From an uncultured Clostridia bacterium (GTDB taxonomy: Bacteria > Bacillota > Clostridia > UMGS1810): DNA of 64,000 nucleotides. The position numbers and the translations under genes are program-made. Location: assembly GCA_934500705.1 (NCBI GenBank), contig CAKSTI010000005.1, forward strand, positions 62,001-126,000, given 5' to 3'. A model generated the notes under the pieces. That model was not told the DNA's origin, searched no databases, and saw only the letters and a program-made list of their open reading frames with translations. Below are positions 9,458-17,450 of the stretch, piece by piece (within the stretch, counting starts at the first letter, position 1; each line of letters opens with the position of its first letter).

Positions 9458-9505
9458 GGTGGACAAAATTTCTGCCTTTACACGAGTTGGTAAATGTTAT
9501 ATAAT
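9458..9505 (+). promoter_or_regulatory. Regulon promoter 1 (19-bp box plus -35/-10)
   Basis: Inverted repeat GGTGGACAAAATTTCTGCC (9458-9476) directly abuts TTTACA (9477-9482); after 17 nt comes TATAAT (9500-9505). It is the first of five sites with the same arrangement and has the best -35 of the set. It drives the GH127-type gene. The box centre lies near -45 relative to the expected start, a class II activator position. Confidence 0.75.
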
Positions 9506-9531
9506 ATCAATAACAAAAGGAGGCATATGAA

Positions 9532-11373
9532 TTGGAGAAAAATATAAACACACCAAAATATAAGTTTTTTACGACAAATGAAATAAAGCCGACAGGCTGG
9601 CTGAAAAAACAGCTTGAAATTCAGGCAAACGGACTTTGCGGCAATCTTGACAAAGTATGGCCCGATGTGCGTGACAGTGCTTGGATAGGCGGAGACAGAG
9701 AAGGTTGGGAAAGAGTGCCTTATTGGCTTGACGGATTTATTCCACTTGCATATCTGCTTGGCAATGAGGATATGATTTCGAGAGCTAAAAAATACATAGA
9801 TGCGATAATTTCGGCACAAAAGGATGACGGCTGGATTTGTCCCTGTGCGGATAATGAAAGAGATAATTATGACACTTGGGCGGTGCTGCTTATATGCAAG
9901 GTGCTGTGCCTTTATTGTGACTGTTCAAAAGATAATTCGGTTGTTGAAGTAATTGAAAAGTGTCTGAAGCAGTTTAATTCACATATAAATCATAACACCT
10001 TGCGTAATTGGGGTGCCGCAAGGTGGTTTGAGGGGCTTATATCAATATGTTGGCTTTATGAGAAAACCGGTGAAAAGCGGCTGCTTGCTCTTGCAAAAAA
10101 GTTTCGTGTTCAAGGCTTTGATTGGCGCAATTTGTTTGAAACATATCTTCTTGACGACTGTACAGATGAATGGGAGTATTATTCACATATAGTAAATGTT
10201 GCAATGATGCTTAAATCGGAAGCACTGTGGTCGCTTTTCGGTGAGTGTGATGCAGAAGAATTTGCGAATATTGCACTTGAGTATCTTGATAAAAAGCACG
10301 GTACCGTCATCGGTCATTTTAACGGTGATGAAAACCTATCCGGCAATTCACCCATTCAAGGTGCGGAGCTTTGCAGTATAGTTGAACTTATGTATTCATA
10401 TGAAATACTCTTTTCAATAACAGGAAACATTAAATGGCTTGACCGCCTTGAAATGCTTGCATATAATTCGCTGCCGGCAGCAGTAAGTCCCGATATGTGG
10501 ACTCATCAGTATGATCAGATGATAAATCAGGTTGCATCATTTCCAATGTCGAAACAGCCGTTCAGAACGAATAGCAACGAGGCACATTTATTTGGTCTTG
10601 AGCCGAATTTCGGATGCTGCACGGCAAACTTCGGACAAGGTTTTCCAAAGCTTGCACTCAGCACATTTTTCAAAACCGAAAAGGGAATCGCCTCATGCAT
10701 TTTGTCACCTGCGGCTGTTGAAACCGAAATTGGCGGAGCTAAGGTGATGTGCGAGCTTGTGACGCAATATCCGTTCAGAGGTGCGCTTAAATATATAATC
10801 AAAACCGATGCACCCATTGAGTTTAGCCTGTTTATACGTATACCATCATTTGCAAAATCGGCTGAAATAGACAAGGCGGAGGTAAAATGCGGTGAGTTTG
10901 CGGAAATATCAAGGGAATGGAACGGAAGAACCGAAATCGAAGTTAATCTTGATTTTGAAACGGAAATAGTAAGCCGACCTGAAAATATGGCTTGTGTCCG
11001 CAGAGGTGCGCTCATATATTCAATTCCGATTAAAGAAAAATGGGAAAAGGTTGAGTATATAAAAGACGGAGTGGAGAGAAAATATCCGTATTGCGATTAT
11101 TACATATATCCGCAGTCAAAATGGAACTATGCTTTGGCAGATGATAAATTTGAATTATCGGAACAAGAGTTTGATGCGCCGTTTAATACGGAAAATCCGC
11201 CCATAACTCTAACTGCAGAGCTTGTTGAAATTGAATGGGGTTTTAATTGCGGTCATTGTGACAGACTTCCGAAGTCAACAGAACCGCTGAGCGCTATTCA
11301 AAAGATAAAGCTAATTCCGTATGGCTGTACAAATTTGAGAATAACGGAAGTTCCGCTTGTAAAAAGCATTTGA
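9532..11373 (+). CDS. GH127-type glycoside hydrolase (beta-L-arabinofuranosidase-like)
   Basis: A 613-residue protein without signal peptide, so probably cytoplasmic. The N-terminus (P-T-G-W-L-K-K-Q-L-E-I-Q-A-N-G-L, then W-I-G-G and Y-W-L-D-G-F) matches the (alpha/alpha)6 domain long called DUF1680. E279-L-C281 and the C362-C363 pair in F-G-C-C-T-A-N-F-G correspond to the glutamate and three cysteines that hold zinc in GH127 enzymes, one of the cysteines being the nucleophile. Substrate could be an arabinofuranosyl or related end sugar. The start is TTG 9532, with AAGGAGG 8 nt upstream; an ATG at 9527 in another frame stops after six codons. It has its own regulon promoter. Confidence 0.82.
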   Translation: MEKNINTPKYKFFTTNEIKPTGWLKKQLEIQANGLCGNLDKVWPDVRDSAWIGGDREGWERVPYWLDGFIPLAYLLGNEDMISRAKKYIDAIISAQKDDGWICPCADNERDNYDTWAVLLICKVLCLYCDCSKDNSVVEVIEKCLKQFNSHINHNTLRNWGAARWFEGLISICWLYEKTGEKRLLALAKKFRVQGFDWRNLFETYLLDDCTDEWEYYSHIVNVAMMLKSEALWSLFGECDAEEFANIALEYLDKKHGTVIGHFNGDENLSGNSPIQGAELCSIVELMYSYEILFSITGNIKWLDRLEMLAYNSLPAAVSPDMWTHQYDQMINQVASFPMSKQPFRTNSNEAHLFGLEPNFGCCTANFGQGFPKLALSTFFKTEKGIASCILSPAAVETEIGGAKVMCELVTQYPFRGALKYIIKTDAPIEFSLFIRIPSFAKSAEIDKAEVKCGEFAEISREWNGRTEIEVNLDFETEIVSRPENMACVRRGALIYSIPIKEKWEKVEYIKDGVERKYPYCDYYIYPQSKWNYALADDKFELSEQEFDAPFNTENPPITLTAELVEIEWGFNCGHCDRLPKSTEPLSAIQKIKLIPYGCTNLRITEVPLVKSI

Positions 11374-11418
11374 CGGCATATTTTTCTGTTTCTACCTGCA
11401 AGCTAAAATAAGTTATTT

Positions 11419-11464
11419 AAGGACAACATAAATCCGATTATATGGGTTTATATTGTCCTTTTTG
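11419..11464 (+). terminator. Rho-independent terminator after the GH127-type gene
   Basis: AAGGACAA at the left arm pairs with TTGTCCTT at the right, extended by ATAAA/TTTAT with one mismatch and one G-T pair, and a T-run follows (TCCTTTTTGC). It separates the GH127-type gene from the next regulon promoter. The rest of the 269-nt gap (11465-11560) shows nothing recognisable. Confidence 0.75.
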
Positions 11465-11565
11465 CTTTGTCTGAAATTAGGACATCGCTGTAAGCATTAT
11501 TCAGCGCAAAATAAGGAGAATGTTTATGGATGCAGGCTGTTTTTATGCTTTATAAATAAAAAATG

Positions 11566-11613
11566 GGTGGACGAAATTTCTACCTTTTCATAAGTTGGTA
11601 AATGCCATATAAT
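11566..11613 (+). promoter_or_regulatory. Regulon promoter 2 (19-bp box plus -35/-10)
   Basis: GGTGGACGAAATTTCTACC (11566-11584), TTTTCA (11585-11590), 17-nt spacer, TATAAT (11608-11613). From the spacer through the ribosome site it is nearly identical to promoter 1 (11594-11631 against 9486-9523 differ at only two bases), which suggests the whole promoter cassette was duplicated. It drives the GH94-type phosphorylase gene. Confidence 0.75.
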
Positions 11614-11642
11614 ATCAATAACAAAAGGAGGGACATATAGCA

Positions 11643-14162
11643 ATGACACGTGAAGAAATAGTAAAAATCGTTGAAAAGGTGAAATCGTTTCAAAAAAGCA
11701 GAGGCAACACATTGCCTGATAATTCGTATTTTTTGGATTCCGACGAAGTTTTGTGCTATCCCAGACAATACGGTGATTCAAGATACCCGTACTATCAAAA
11801 CGGACTTGTGCTTTTTGCACATACAAGCGGGTATATTGATTGTGTTAAGGGCGTTTTGGAGATATTTAAATGCAGCTATTTTAATGAAGATACTCCGGTG
11901 GCGTTCTTTTTGGGCGAGAAAACGGAGGACGGCTTTTTTCCAATTTCGATTACAGGTGCGGCTCGGCAGCTTTTTGAACCGACTGACATAAAACGATACA
12001 CAGTATATACTCCTCAATGCGGATATTATATAGCGGAAACAGGCAAGGCGATTTGTGCACTCAAGTTATTTGTTGATGACAATGAGCATATTCATTTTAC
12101 TTTTGGAGTGATAAATTGTGCAGCCGAGCGAACGATTTATTTACAATCATATTTTGAGCCGGCTGTTTGTAAAGGCGCCGACGCAGGACCTTATGAGTTT
12201 ATGTCAAAATATAGCGAACATTTTGAAAACGGAAGTTATATTATACGCCGAAAAAACGAAAATGTTTTCAATTCTCTTGTAATAGGTGTAAAAATTAATG
12301 GTATCGTTAGAGAAAAGCACAGTACGACTGCTAAGAAAACCGTTTTGGGGTTAAACGGTGCTAATCTTACAAACGCTCTGTCAATGAAGAGTGGGTACTA
12401 TTGCGATGAAATCAAAAAAACACATAGTGCTTGCACTCCGTGTGCAAGCGACATAATTCATTTTAATTTGGAAAGTGAAGGGTTTGCTATGCTCGAATAT
12501 GAGCTGATGCATACGGAAGATTATGAAAAGGCAGTGGAATTTGCAAAATCATACAGGGGCTATGATGGTGAAAAATCACATTTTGCAAATAAGGCACGGC
12601 AACTGAAAAGGGTATCGGAGACATTTGAAATTGTCTTTGAAGATTGGAACAGCAACAATGTGGACAGCAGGCTTTTAAATATTTTTTTAAGACGCTTAAA
12701 GGAGCAGATAAGTTTTTGCGCATTTGGCGAAAACTATGCCGGTGACTTGCTTGGAATAAGAGATGTGTTTCAGCAGCTTGAAACGGCACTTATCTGGGAT
12801 TGTGATGCGGCAAGAAGTCAGATTGTTCGTGTACTAAACTATATTTTGGATACAGGAAGAGTCCCGAGACAAATATCATTTCCTACGCAAAGTGATGCAA
12901 TACCAAAGATGGATTTAAGACCGTTTATTGACCAGGGATTTTGGGTTATTGCAACTTTGCATACTTATCTTGCATATACGGATGATAAAACTATTCTTGA
13001 CGAGCAGTGTGGATATTACAAAGCTGAAAATACATATGGGCCTCTGCAATTAAGCGACGAAAAAGATTCGGTTTTGTGCCACTTGATACGGATTATGAAT
13101 TTCCTTATTTCAAATATTGATGAAGATACAAAATGTGTGTGTGCGCTTTTTGGAGATTGGAATGACGCACTCGATGCGCTCGGAAAAACAAAAAATCCCG
13201 AAAAAGAATTTGGAAATGGAGTCAGCGTGATGGCGACGGAGCAGATGTATCTTGCTCTGGGTCAAATGTGCGAAATATTTGACTATTGCGGATTGTATGC
13301 CGATAAAATTGATGAGTACAGGCAAATTCAAAGTGAAATAGCAAATGGTTTTTATAATTATGCAGTTGCAAGACGCAGTAATGAGGTAAGAGTTGTCCAC
13401 GGCTGGGGCGAGAACAGAACATATTACGTAGGGAGTTTTAGCGATTACGACGGAAAAGAGCGAATCAGCCTTACTACAAATGCCTATTTTGCAATCTCAG
13501 GTTTGTCTGATGAGTTTGGAGAGCTTTGCAACTCAATTTCAAAAAATATTTTGGCGTTGGATAGTCGTTACGGTCTCTTGACATTTGACAAGCCATTTGA
13601 TAAATATGCTCAACAGGTTGGCAGGCTGTCAACCATTACGCCCGGAACATACGAAAATGCAGCGGCATATATCCACGCAGGAACTTTCGGTATAATGGCG
13701 TTGTTTATTATGGGTCATTCAAAAAAAGCGTGGGAAATACTTGAAAAAACAATGGTTATCACGCACAAAAACACAACGAGGACAACATTTATAATGCCGA
13801 ATTCATATTGCTGTAATGAGGAATATTCGATTGACGGAGACTCAATGGGCGACTGGTATACCGGAAGCGGAACAGTTCTTGTGAAGAATATTATAAAATA
13901 CGGATTTGGAATAATTCCGACGCTCGACGGCATTGTAATAGCTCCGCCGTCATATATGCCGTGTCAAGGTGCTAAAATGAGCATCAAAGTGAAAGGATGT
14001 TCAGTTGTAATTCGTTACCAAAACACAAAAAGCGGCAAAAGAAGGTTTGTTGTTAACGGTATGGAAAAAGGCGGTCAATATAATGAGCTTTCGGACAACT
14101 ACAGCCTGTTCATTCCAAACAGCGAAATTGAGAACCGGCAAGTAATTGAAATAATCGATTGA
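11643..14162 (+). CDS. GH94-type glycoside phosphorylase
   Basis: An 839-residue protein without signal peptide. Length and layout fit GH94: an N-terminal beta-sandwich (about 1-270), a linker, an (alpha/alpha)6 catalytic barrel and a small C-terminal sandwich. The barrel shows G-I-R-D-V-F-Q-Q-L-E and F-G-D-W-N-D (D505 to D508), the box that carries the catalytic aspartate in cellobiose and chitobiose phosphorylases. Such enzymes split a disaccharide or short beta-glycan with phosphate into a sugar 1-phosphate and a shortened chain, saving ATP inside the cell. Similarity to any one characterised specificity is not evident. The ribosome site AAGGAGGG is about 10 nt from ATG. Confidence 0.8.
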   Translation: MTREEIVKIVEKVKSFQKSRGNTLPDNSYFLDSDEVLCYPRQYGDSRYPYYQNGLVLFAHTSGYIDCVKGVLEIFKCSYFNEDTPVAFFLGEKTEDGFFPISITGAARQLFEPTDIKRYTVYTPQCGYYIAETGKAICALKLFVDDNEHIHFTFGVINCAAERTIYLQSYFEPAVCKGADAGPYEFMSKYSEHFENGSYIIRRKNENVFNSLVIGVKINGIVREKHSTTAKKTVLGLNGANLTNALSMKSGYYCDEIKKTHSACTPCASDIIHFNLESEGFAMLEYELMHTEDYEKAVEFAKSYRGYDGEKSHFANKARQLKRVSETFEIVFEDWNSNNVDSRLLNIFLRRLKEQISFCAFGENYAGDLLGIRDVFQQLETALIWDCDAARSQIVRVLNYILDTGRVPRQISFPTQSDAIPKMDLRPFIDQGFWVIATLHTYLAYTDDKTILDEQCGYYKAENTYGPLQLSDEKDSVLCHLIRIMNFLISNIDEDTKCVCALFGDWNDALDALGKTKNPEKEFGNGVSVMATEQMYLALGQMCEIFDYCGLYADKIDEYRQIQSEIANGFYNYAVARRSNEVRVVHGWGENRTYYVGSFSDYDGKERISLTTNAYFAISGLSDEFGELCNSISKNILALDSRYGLLTFDKPFDKYAQQVGRLSTITPGTYENAAAYIHAGTFGIMALFIMGHSKKAWEILEKTMVITHKNTTRTTFIMPNSYCCNEEYSIDGDSMGDWYTGSGTVLVKNIIKYGFGIIPTLDGIVIAPPSYMPCQGAKMSIKVKGCSVVIRYQNTKSGKRRFVVNGMEKGGQYNELSDNYSLFIPNSEIENRQVIEIID

Positions 14163-14167
14163 CAATG

Positions 14168-14215
14168 GGTGGAGAAAAATTCTACCTATTCAATGCGTTT
14201 GATGTAGTGTATACT
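14168..14215 (+). promoter_or_regulatory. Regulon promoter 3 (19-bp box plus -35/-10)
   Basis: GGTGGAGAAAAATTCTACC (14168-14186), weak -35 TATTCA (14187-14192), 17-nt spacer, TATACT (14210-14215). It begins 5 nt after the phosphorylase stop with no terminator between, so the importer operon can be transcribed both from here and by read-through. Confidence 0.75.
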
Positions 14216-14253
14216 TTAATTGTGTACAATATTATTAACAGGGGTGGGAAAAT

Positions 14254-15633
14254 ATGAAATTAAAATCATTTATGTCGGCAGCACTTGCAGTTGTTGTGTC
14301 ATCAGGTGCGTTTACAGCTTGTACCAACAAAGATGATGTAAGCAACTACGGTGTTAAAACAGTAACCATATGGGGCAATGGTGCAGGAACTAATGTTGAT
14401 GCGGATATCGCAGAGAATTTTAACAAAACAATAGGAAAAGAAAAAGGCATTAGAATTGATTATCAAGTAAAAGAAGGCGATCTTCAGCAGCAGATTGAAA
14501 TAGCTCTTCAGTCAGGGAAAGCCCCCGATCTGTTCGGCGCAGCTAAGCTAAAGGAATTTGCGGAGAAAAAGTACATTGCGCCTATAACTGACTTTAAAGG
14601 TGGTCAAGAATTTATAGATGAGTCAATAAAAGACGGCGGATTGTTCGAAGAAAATACAAATGTAATGGACGGAAAGCCGTACACCGTTTCAACAAGCATA
14701 ATGACATTGGGGCTTATTTATAATAAGGATATGTTTAAAAAGGCGGGTCTTGTAGACAAAAACGGAGATGCTACACCTCCTGAAACCTGGGATGAATTGA
14801 GAGAGTATTCTAAGAAACTTACCGACAAGTCAAAACGCCAGTACGGAATAATCCTTCCGATGAAGTGGGCAGCCTGGTTTGACTATGACATTAGGTACAG
14901 TGCTGTCTCAAGTGCACCAAATATGGGATTTAATACTGAAACGATGCAGTGTGATTATTCACAGATGAATGGAATTCTTAATACACTTGTGGGACTTAAA
15001 GAGGACGGTTCTTGTTATCCGGGTGCTGAGGGTATAGATAACGATCCGGCACGTGCACGCTTTGCAGAGGGCAAGATTGGTATGAAAATTTCTATGTCTT
15101 GGGACGTTGGCGTGTTTAAAGAACAGTTCCCGGCTAATTTTGACTGGGGTGTAGCCCCCATACCCACATATTCGAAGACAGAAAAGTATCCTCAGTTTGA
15201 AATGAAGCAGAATGGTATGTTTATCAACGCAACAGTTCTCGGCACAGAACGTGAGGAGGCAGTCTTTGAGGTTTGGAAATACTGGCACGGAAAAGAAAGA
15301 GCAAGAAAATTGTATGAAGAAGGAATTTCGTTGCCGGTGAATTTTAACACAGTTAAAGACATAGAAACAGATATAAAAGGGTGGAAAGAATTTGCGCAAA
15401 TGCAGGAAATCAGTAACATTCCGCCTAAGGGTCTTCCTTCTGTTATAACAGGAAAGAAAACCCTGAGTGATCTATTTATAAACGATGTATGGAATGGTAG
15501 TATGACCGTTGAGGAAGCAACAAGCCAGTATACAAAAACAGTGAATGAAGGTATCGACAAATACTATGAGCAGAACAAGTCAGCAGACAGAAAGGCTGAT
15601 ATGGCATTAGTAACGAAGAATTCTCCGAGGTGA
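14254..15633 (+). CDS. Sugar ABC transporter substrate-binding lipoprotein
   Basis: A 459-residue extracellular solute-binding protein of family 1 (MalE/UgpB type) with a lipoprotein signal (F-T-A-C, C23). Typical marks are V-T-I-W-G-N-G near the start, Q-I-E-I-A-L-Q-S-G-K-A-P-D-L-F, and G-L-I-Y-N-K-D-M-F-K-K-A-G-L in lobe two. It captures an oligosaccharide for the two permeases that follow at once. Its TGA overlaps a possible GTG of the next gene, showing tight coupling. Given the upstream phosphorylase and hydrolase, the ligand is probably an oligosaccharide that both enzymes then process. No ATPase gene lies nearby, so a shared MsmK-type ATPase is expected. Confidence 0.92.
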   Translation: MKLKSFMSAALAVVVSSGAFTACTNKDDVSNYGVKTVTIWGNGAGTNVDADIAENFNKTIGKEKGIRIDYQVKEGDLQQQIEIALQSGKAPDLFGAAKLKEFAEKKYIAPITDFKGGQEFIDESIKDGGLFEENTNVMDGKPYTVSTSIMTLGLIYNKDMFKKAGLVDKNGDATPPETWDELREYSKKLTDKSKRQYGIILPMKWAAWFDYDIRYSAVSSAPNMGFNTETMQCDYSQMNGILNTLVGLKEDGSCYPGAEGIDNDPARARFAEGKIGMKISMSWDVGVFKEQFPANFDWGVAPIPTYSKTEKYPQFEMKQNGMFINATVLGTEREEAVFEVWKYWHGKERARKLYEEGISLPVNFNTVKDIETDIKGWKEFAQMQEISNIPPKGLPSVITGKKTLSDLFINDVWNGSMTVEEATSQYTKTVNEGIDKYYEQNKSADRKADMALVTKNSPR

Positions 15634-15638
15634 AACAA

Positions 15639-16550
15639 ATGAAATTGTCGAAAAGAAAATTGAATAATACCTGGCAGTGTTATTTAATGATATCGACCCA
15701 AATTATAGGCTTGCTTGTCTTCACACTGTATCCTATGGCATGGGCAGTGAAAAAAGCATTTTATTACTACACCGGCGTTCCGTCCGAAACTACCTATACA
15801 GGTTTGGTGAATTTTATGGATTTGATCAAGGACGTTACATATTGGAAAACGTGGGTAACCACCATCCAGTTTACGTTCATTAAGCTTGCAATAGAGTTTC
15901 CCCTTGCAATGGTATTTGCGCTTATATTGAATACGTCAATAAGAGGTAAAGGGGTATTCAGAGCTGTATTTTACCTGCCTAATATCGTCAGCGTGGCAAT
16001 AATCGGCTTGATTTTTGGAAATATGTTCGACTATTTTGGATTTGTTAATGCGATTTTTATGAAAATAGGCATAATCAAGGAAGAAGTATATTGGTTGGGA
16101 AGTTTTTGGAACTCACTTTCCGTGCTTATAACAGGTTCCGTGTGGACGGGATTTGGAATAAATACCCTATATTTTCTTGCGGCACTTTCAAATATTCCAA
16201 AAGAGCTATACGAGTGCGCCTACCTTGAGGGTGCAGACAAGTTCACGGTATTTAGAAAAATCACGTTACCGCTTATGGGTCCTGTACTCCAGACCATAAT
16301 ACTTCTTGGCATTAACGGCACACTTCAAATAAGCGATTATGTCATAGTAACTACAAATGGTGCTCCCGGAGGTCGCACGCTTTCCGTTATGGCTTACCAG
16401 ATCAGGAAATTTGTGCCCGGCTTTATGGACAGCTCCGTTGCCACGAATCTCGGTTACGGTTGTGCTATGTCTATTATAACCTCAATGCTTATGTGCGTAA
16501 TAGCATTGATTTACAATAAGATGAGCGAAAAATTAAACGATATTTATTAA
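15639..16550 (+). CDS. Sugar ABC transporter permease (MalF/UgpA-like)
   Basis: A 303-residue permease with six predicted membrane segments and the EAA loop E-C-A-Y-L-E-G-A-D-K-F-T-V-F-R-K-I-T-L-P that docks the ATPase. The reading frame also offers GTG 15630 overlapping the previous stop, but ATG 15639 sits 5 nt after AGGTGA and gives the usual K-rich N-terminus. It forms the importer channel with the next gene product. Confidence 0.92.
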   Translation: MKLSKRKLNNTWQCYLMISTQIIGLLVFTLYPMAWAVKKAFYYYTGVPSETTYTGLVNFMDLIKDVTYWKTWVTTIQFTFIKLAIEFPLAMVFALILNTSIRGKGVFRAVFYLPNIVSVAIIGLIFGNMFDYFGFVNAIFMKIGIIKEEVYWLGSFWNSLSVLITGSVWTGFGINTLYFLAALSNIPKELYECAYLEGADKFTVFRKITLPLMGPVLQTIILLGINGTLQISDYVIVTTNGAPGGRTLSVMAYQIRKFVPGFMDSSVATNLGYGCAMSIITSMLMCVIALIYNKMSEKLNDIY

Positions 16551-16565
16551 ACGGAGGGAGCAACT

Positions 16566-17420
16566 GTGGAAAACAAATTAAAATTGTCAACGAAAATAAT
16601 ATTTTATGTAATCCTGATTCTCGCCGCAGCGGTTACACTTCTTCCGATATTTTACACAATATCCGGTGCTTTTAAGACAAATTCCGAAATACTCACACGA
16701 CCGGAGTCTCTTTTGCCGTTAAAGCCGACGTTGGATAACTTCAAGATGGCGTGGAACTCAAATAATTTCAGTATTAAGCTACTGACTTGGAACAGTACGT
16801 ATTACACACTTATAAGTGTTGCAATAACATTATTAACTGCTTCGATGGGCGGATATGTGTTTGCAAGAGGATATTTCTATGGTCAAAAATCGATCTTTTT
16901 GATATTCACATCGCTTATGTTCATATCACTGGGAAGCATTACCATTTACCCAACATTTGAGGTTCTCGATTTTTTTGGAATATCGCAGTCGCTGTGGGGA
17001 CTTCTTATTACTAAGCTTTTCGGAATAGGAATTGTAAATATCTATCTTGTGAGAAGTTATATATTGACATTGCCCAAATCTATGGACGAGTCGGCAGAGA
17101 TTGACGGATGCAGCTTCATAGGCATATTTTTTAAAATTATTGCACCCCTTTTAAAGCCGATACTTGCCACAATAGGCATTTTAGCTTTCCAAGGTTCGTG
17201 GAATGACTATCTTATGCCAACAATTTTTACTATGACGCGTCCCGAACAAAGAACGCTTATCGTTGGAGTTATGGCACTTAAAAACTCGGAGGCTGCGGCA
17301 TCGTCATGGAATTTGATGCTTGCCGGGGCAACGGTTTCACTAATACCCGTTCTTATTGCATATGCATTTGCAAATAAATATTTTGTTTCCGGTCTTGCAA
17401 GCGGTGCAGTTAAGGGTTAA
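16566..17420 (+). CDS. Sugar ABC transporter permease (MalG/UgpE-like)
   Basis: A 284-residue permease with about six membrane segments and the EAA loop D-E-S-A-E-I-D-G-C-S-F-I-G-I-F-F-K-I. It ends in S-G-A-V-K-G, the usual C-terminus of this family. GTG 16566 is the start, with GGAGGG about 6 nt upstream. It follows the partner permease by 15 nt. Confidence 0.92.
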   Translation: MENKLKLSTKIIFYVILILAAAVTLLPIFYTISGAFKTNSEILTRPESLLPLKPTLDNFKMAWNSNNFSIKLLTWNSTYYTLISVAITLLTASMGGYVFARGYFYGQKSIFLIFTSLMFISLGSITIYPTFEVLDFFGISQSLWGLLITKLFGIGIVNIYLVRSYILTLPKSMDESAEIDGCSFIGIFFKIIAPLLKPILATIGILAFQGSWNDYLMPTIFTMTRPEQRTLIVGVMALKNSEAAASSWNLMLAGATVSLIPVLIAYAFANKYFVSGLASGAVKG

Positions 17421-17450
17421 AATAAAAATATGAGGTGAAAGGAAGGACTT

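Noticed and set aside
9527..9547. ATG at 9527 as start of the GH127-type gene or as a leader peptide
   Set aside because: It reads out of frame and stops after six codons, and it is only 3 nt from the ribosome site; TTG 9532 fits better.
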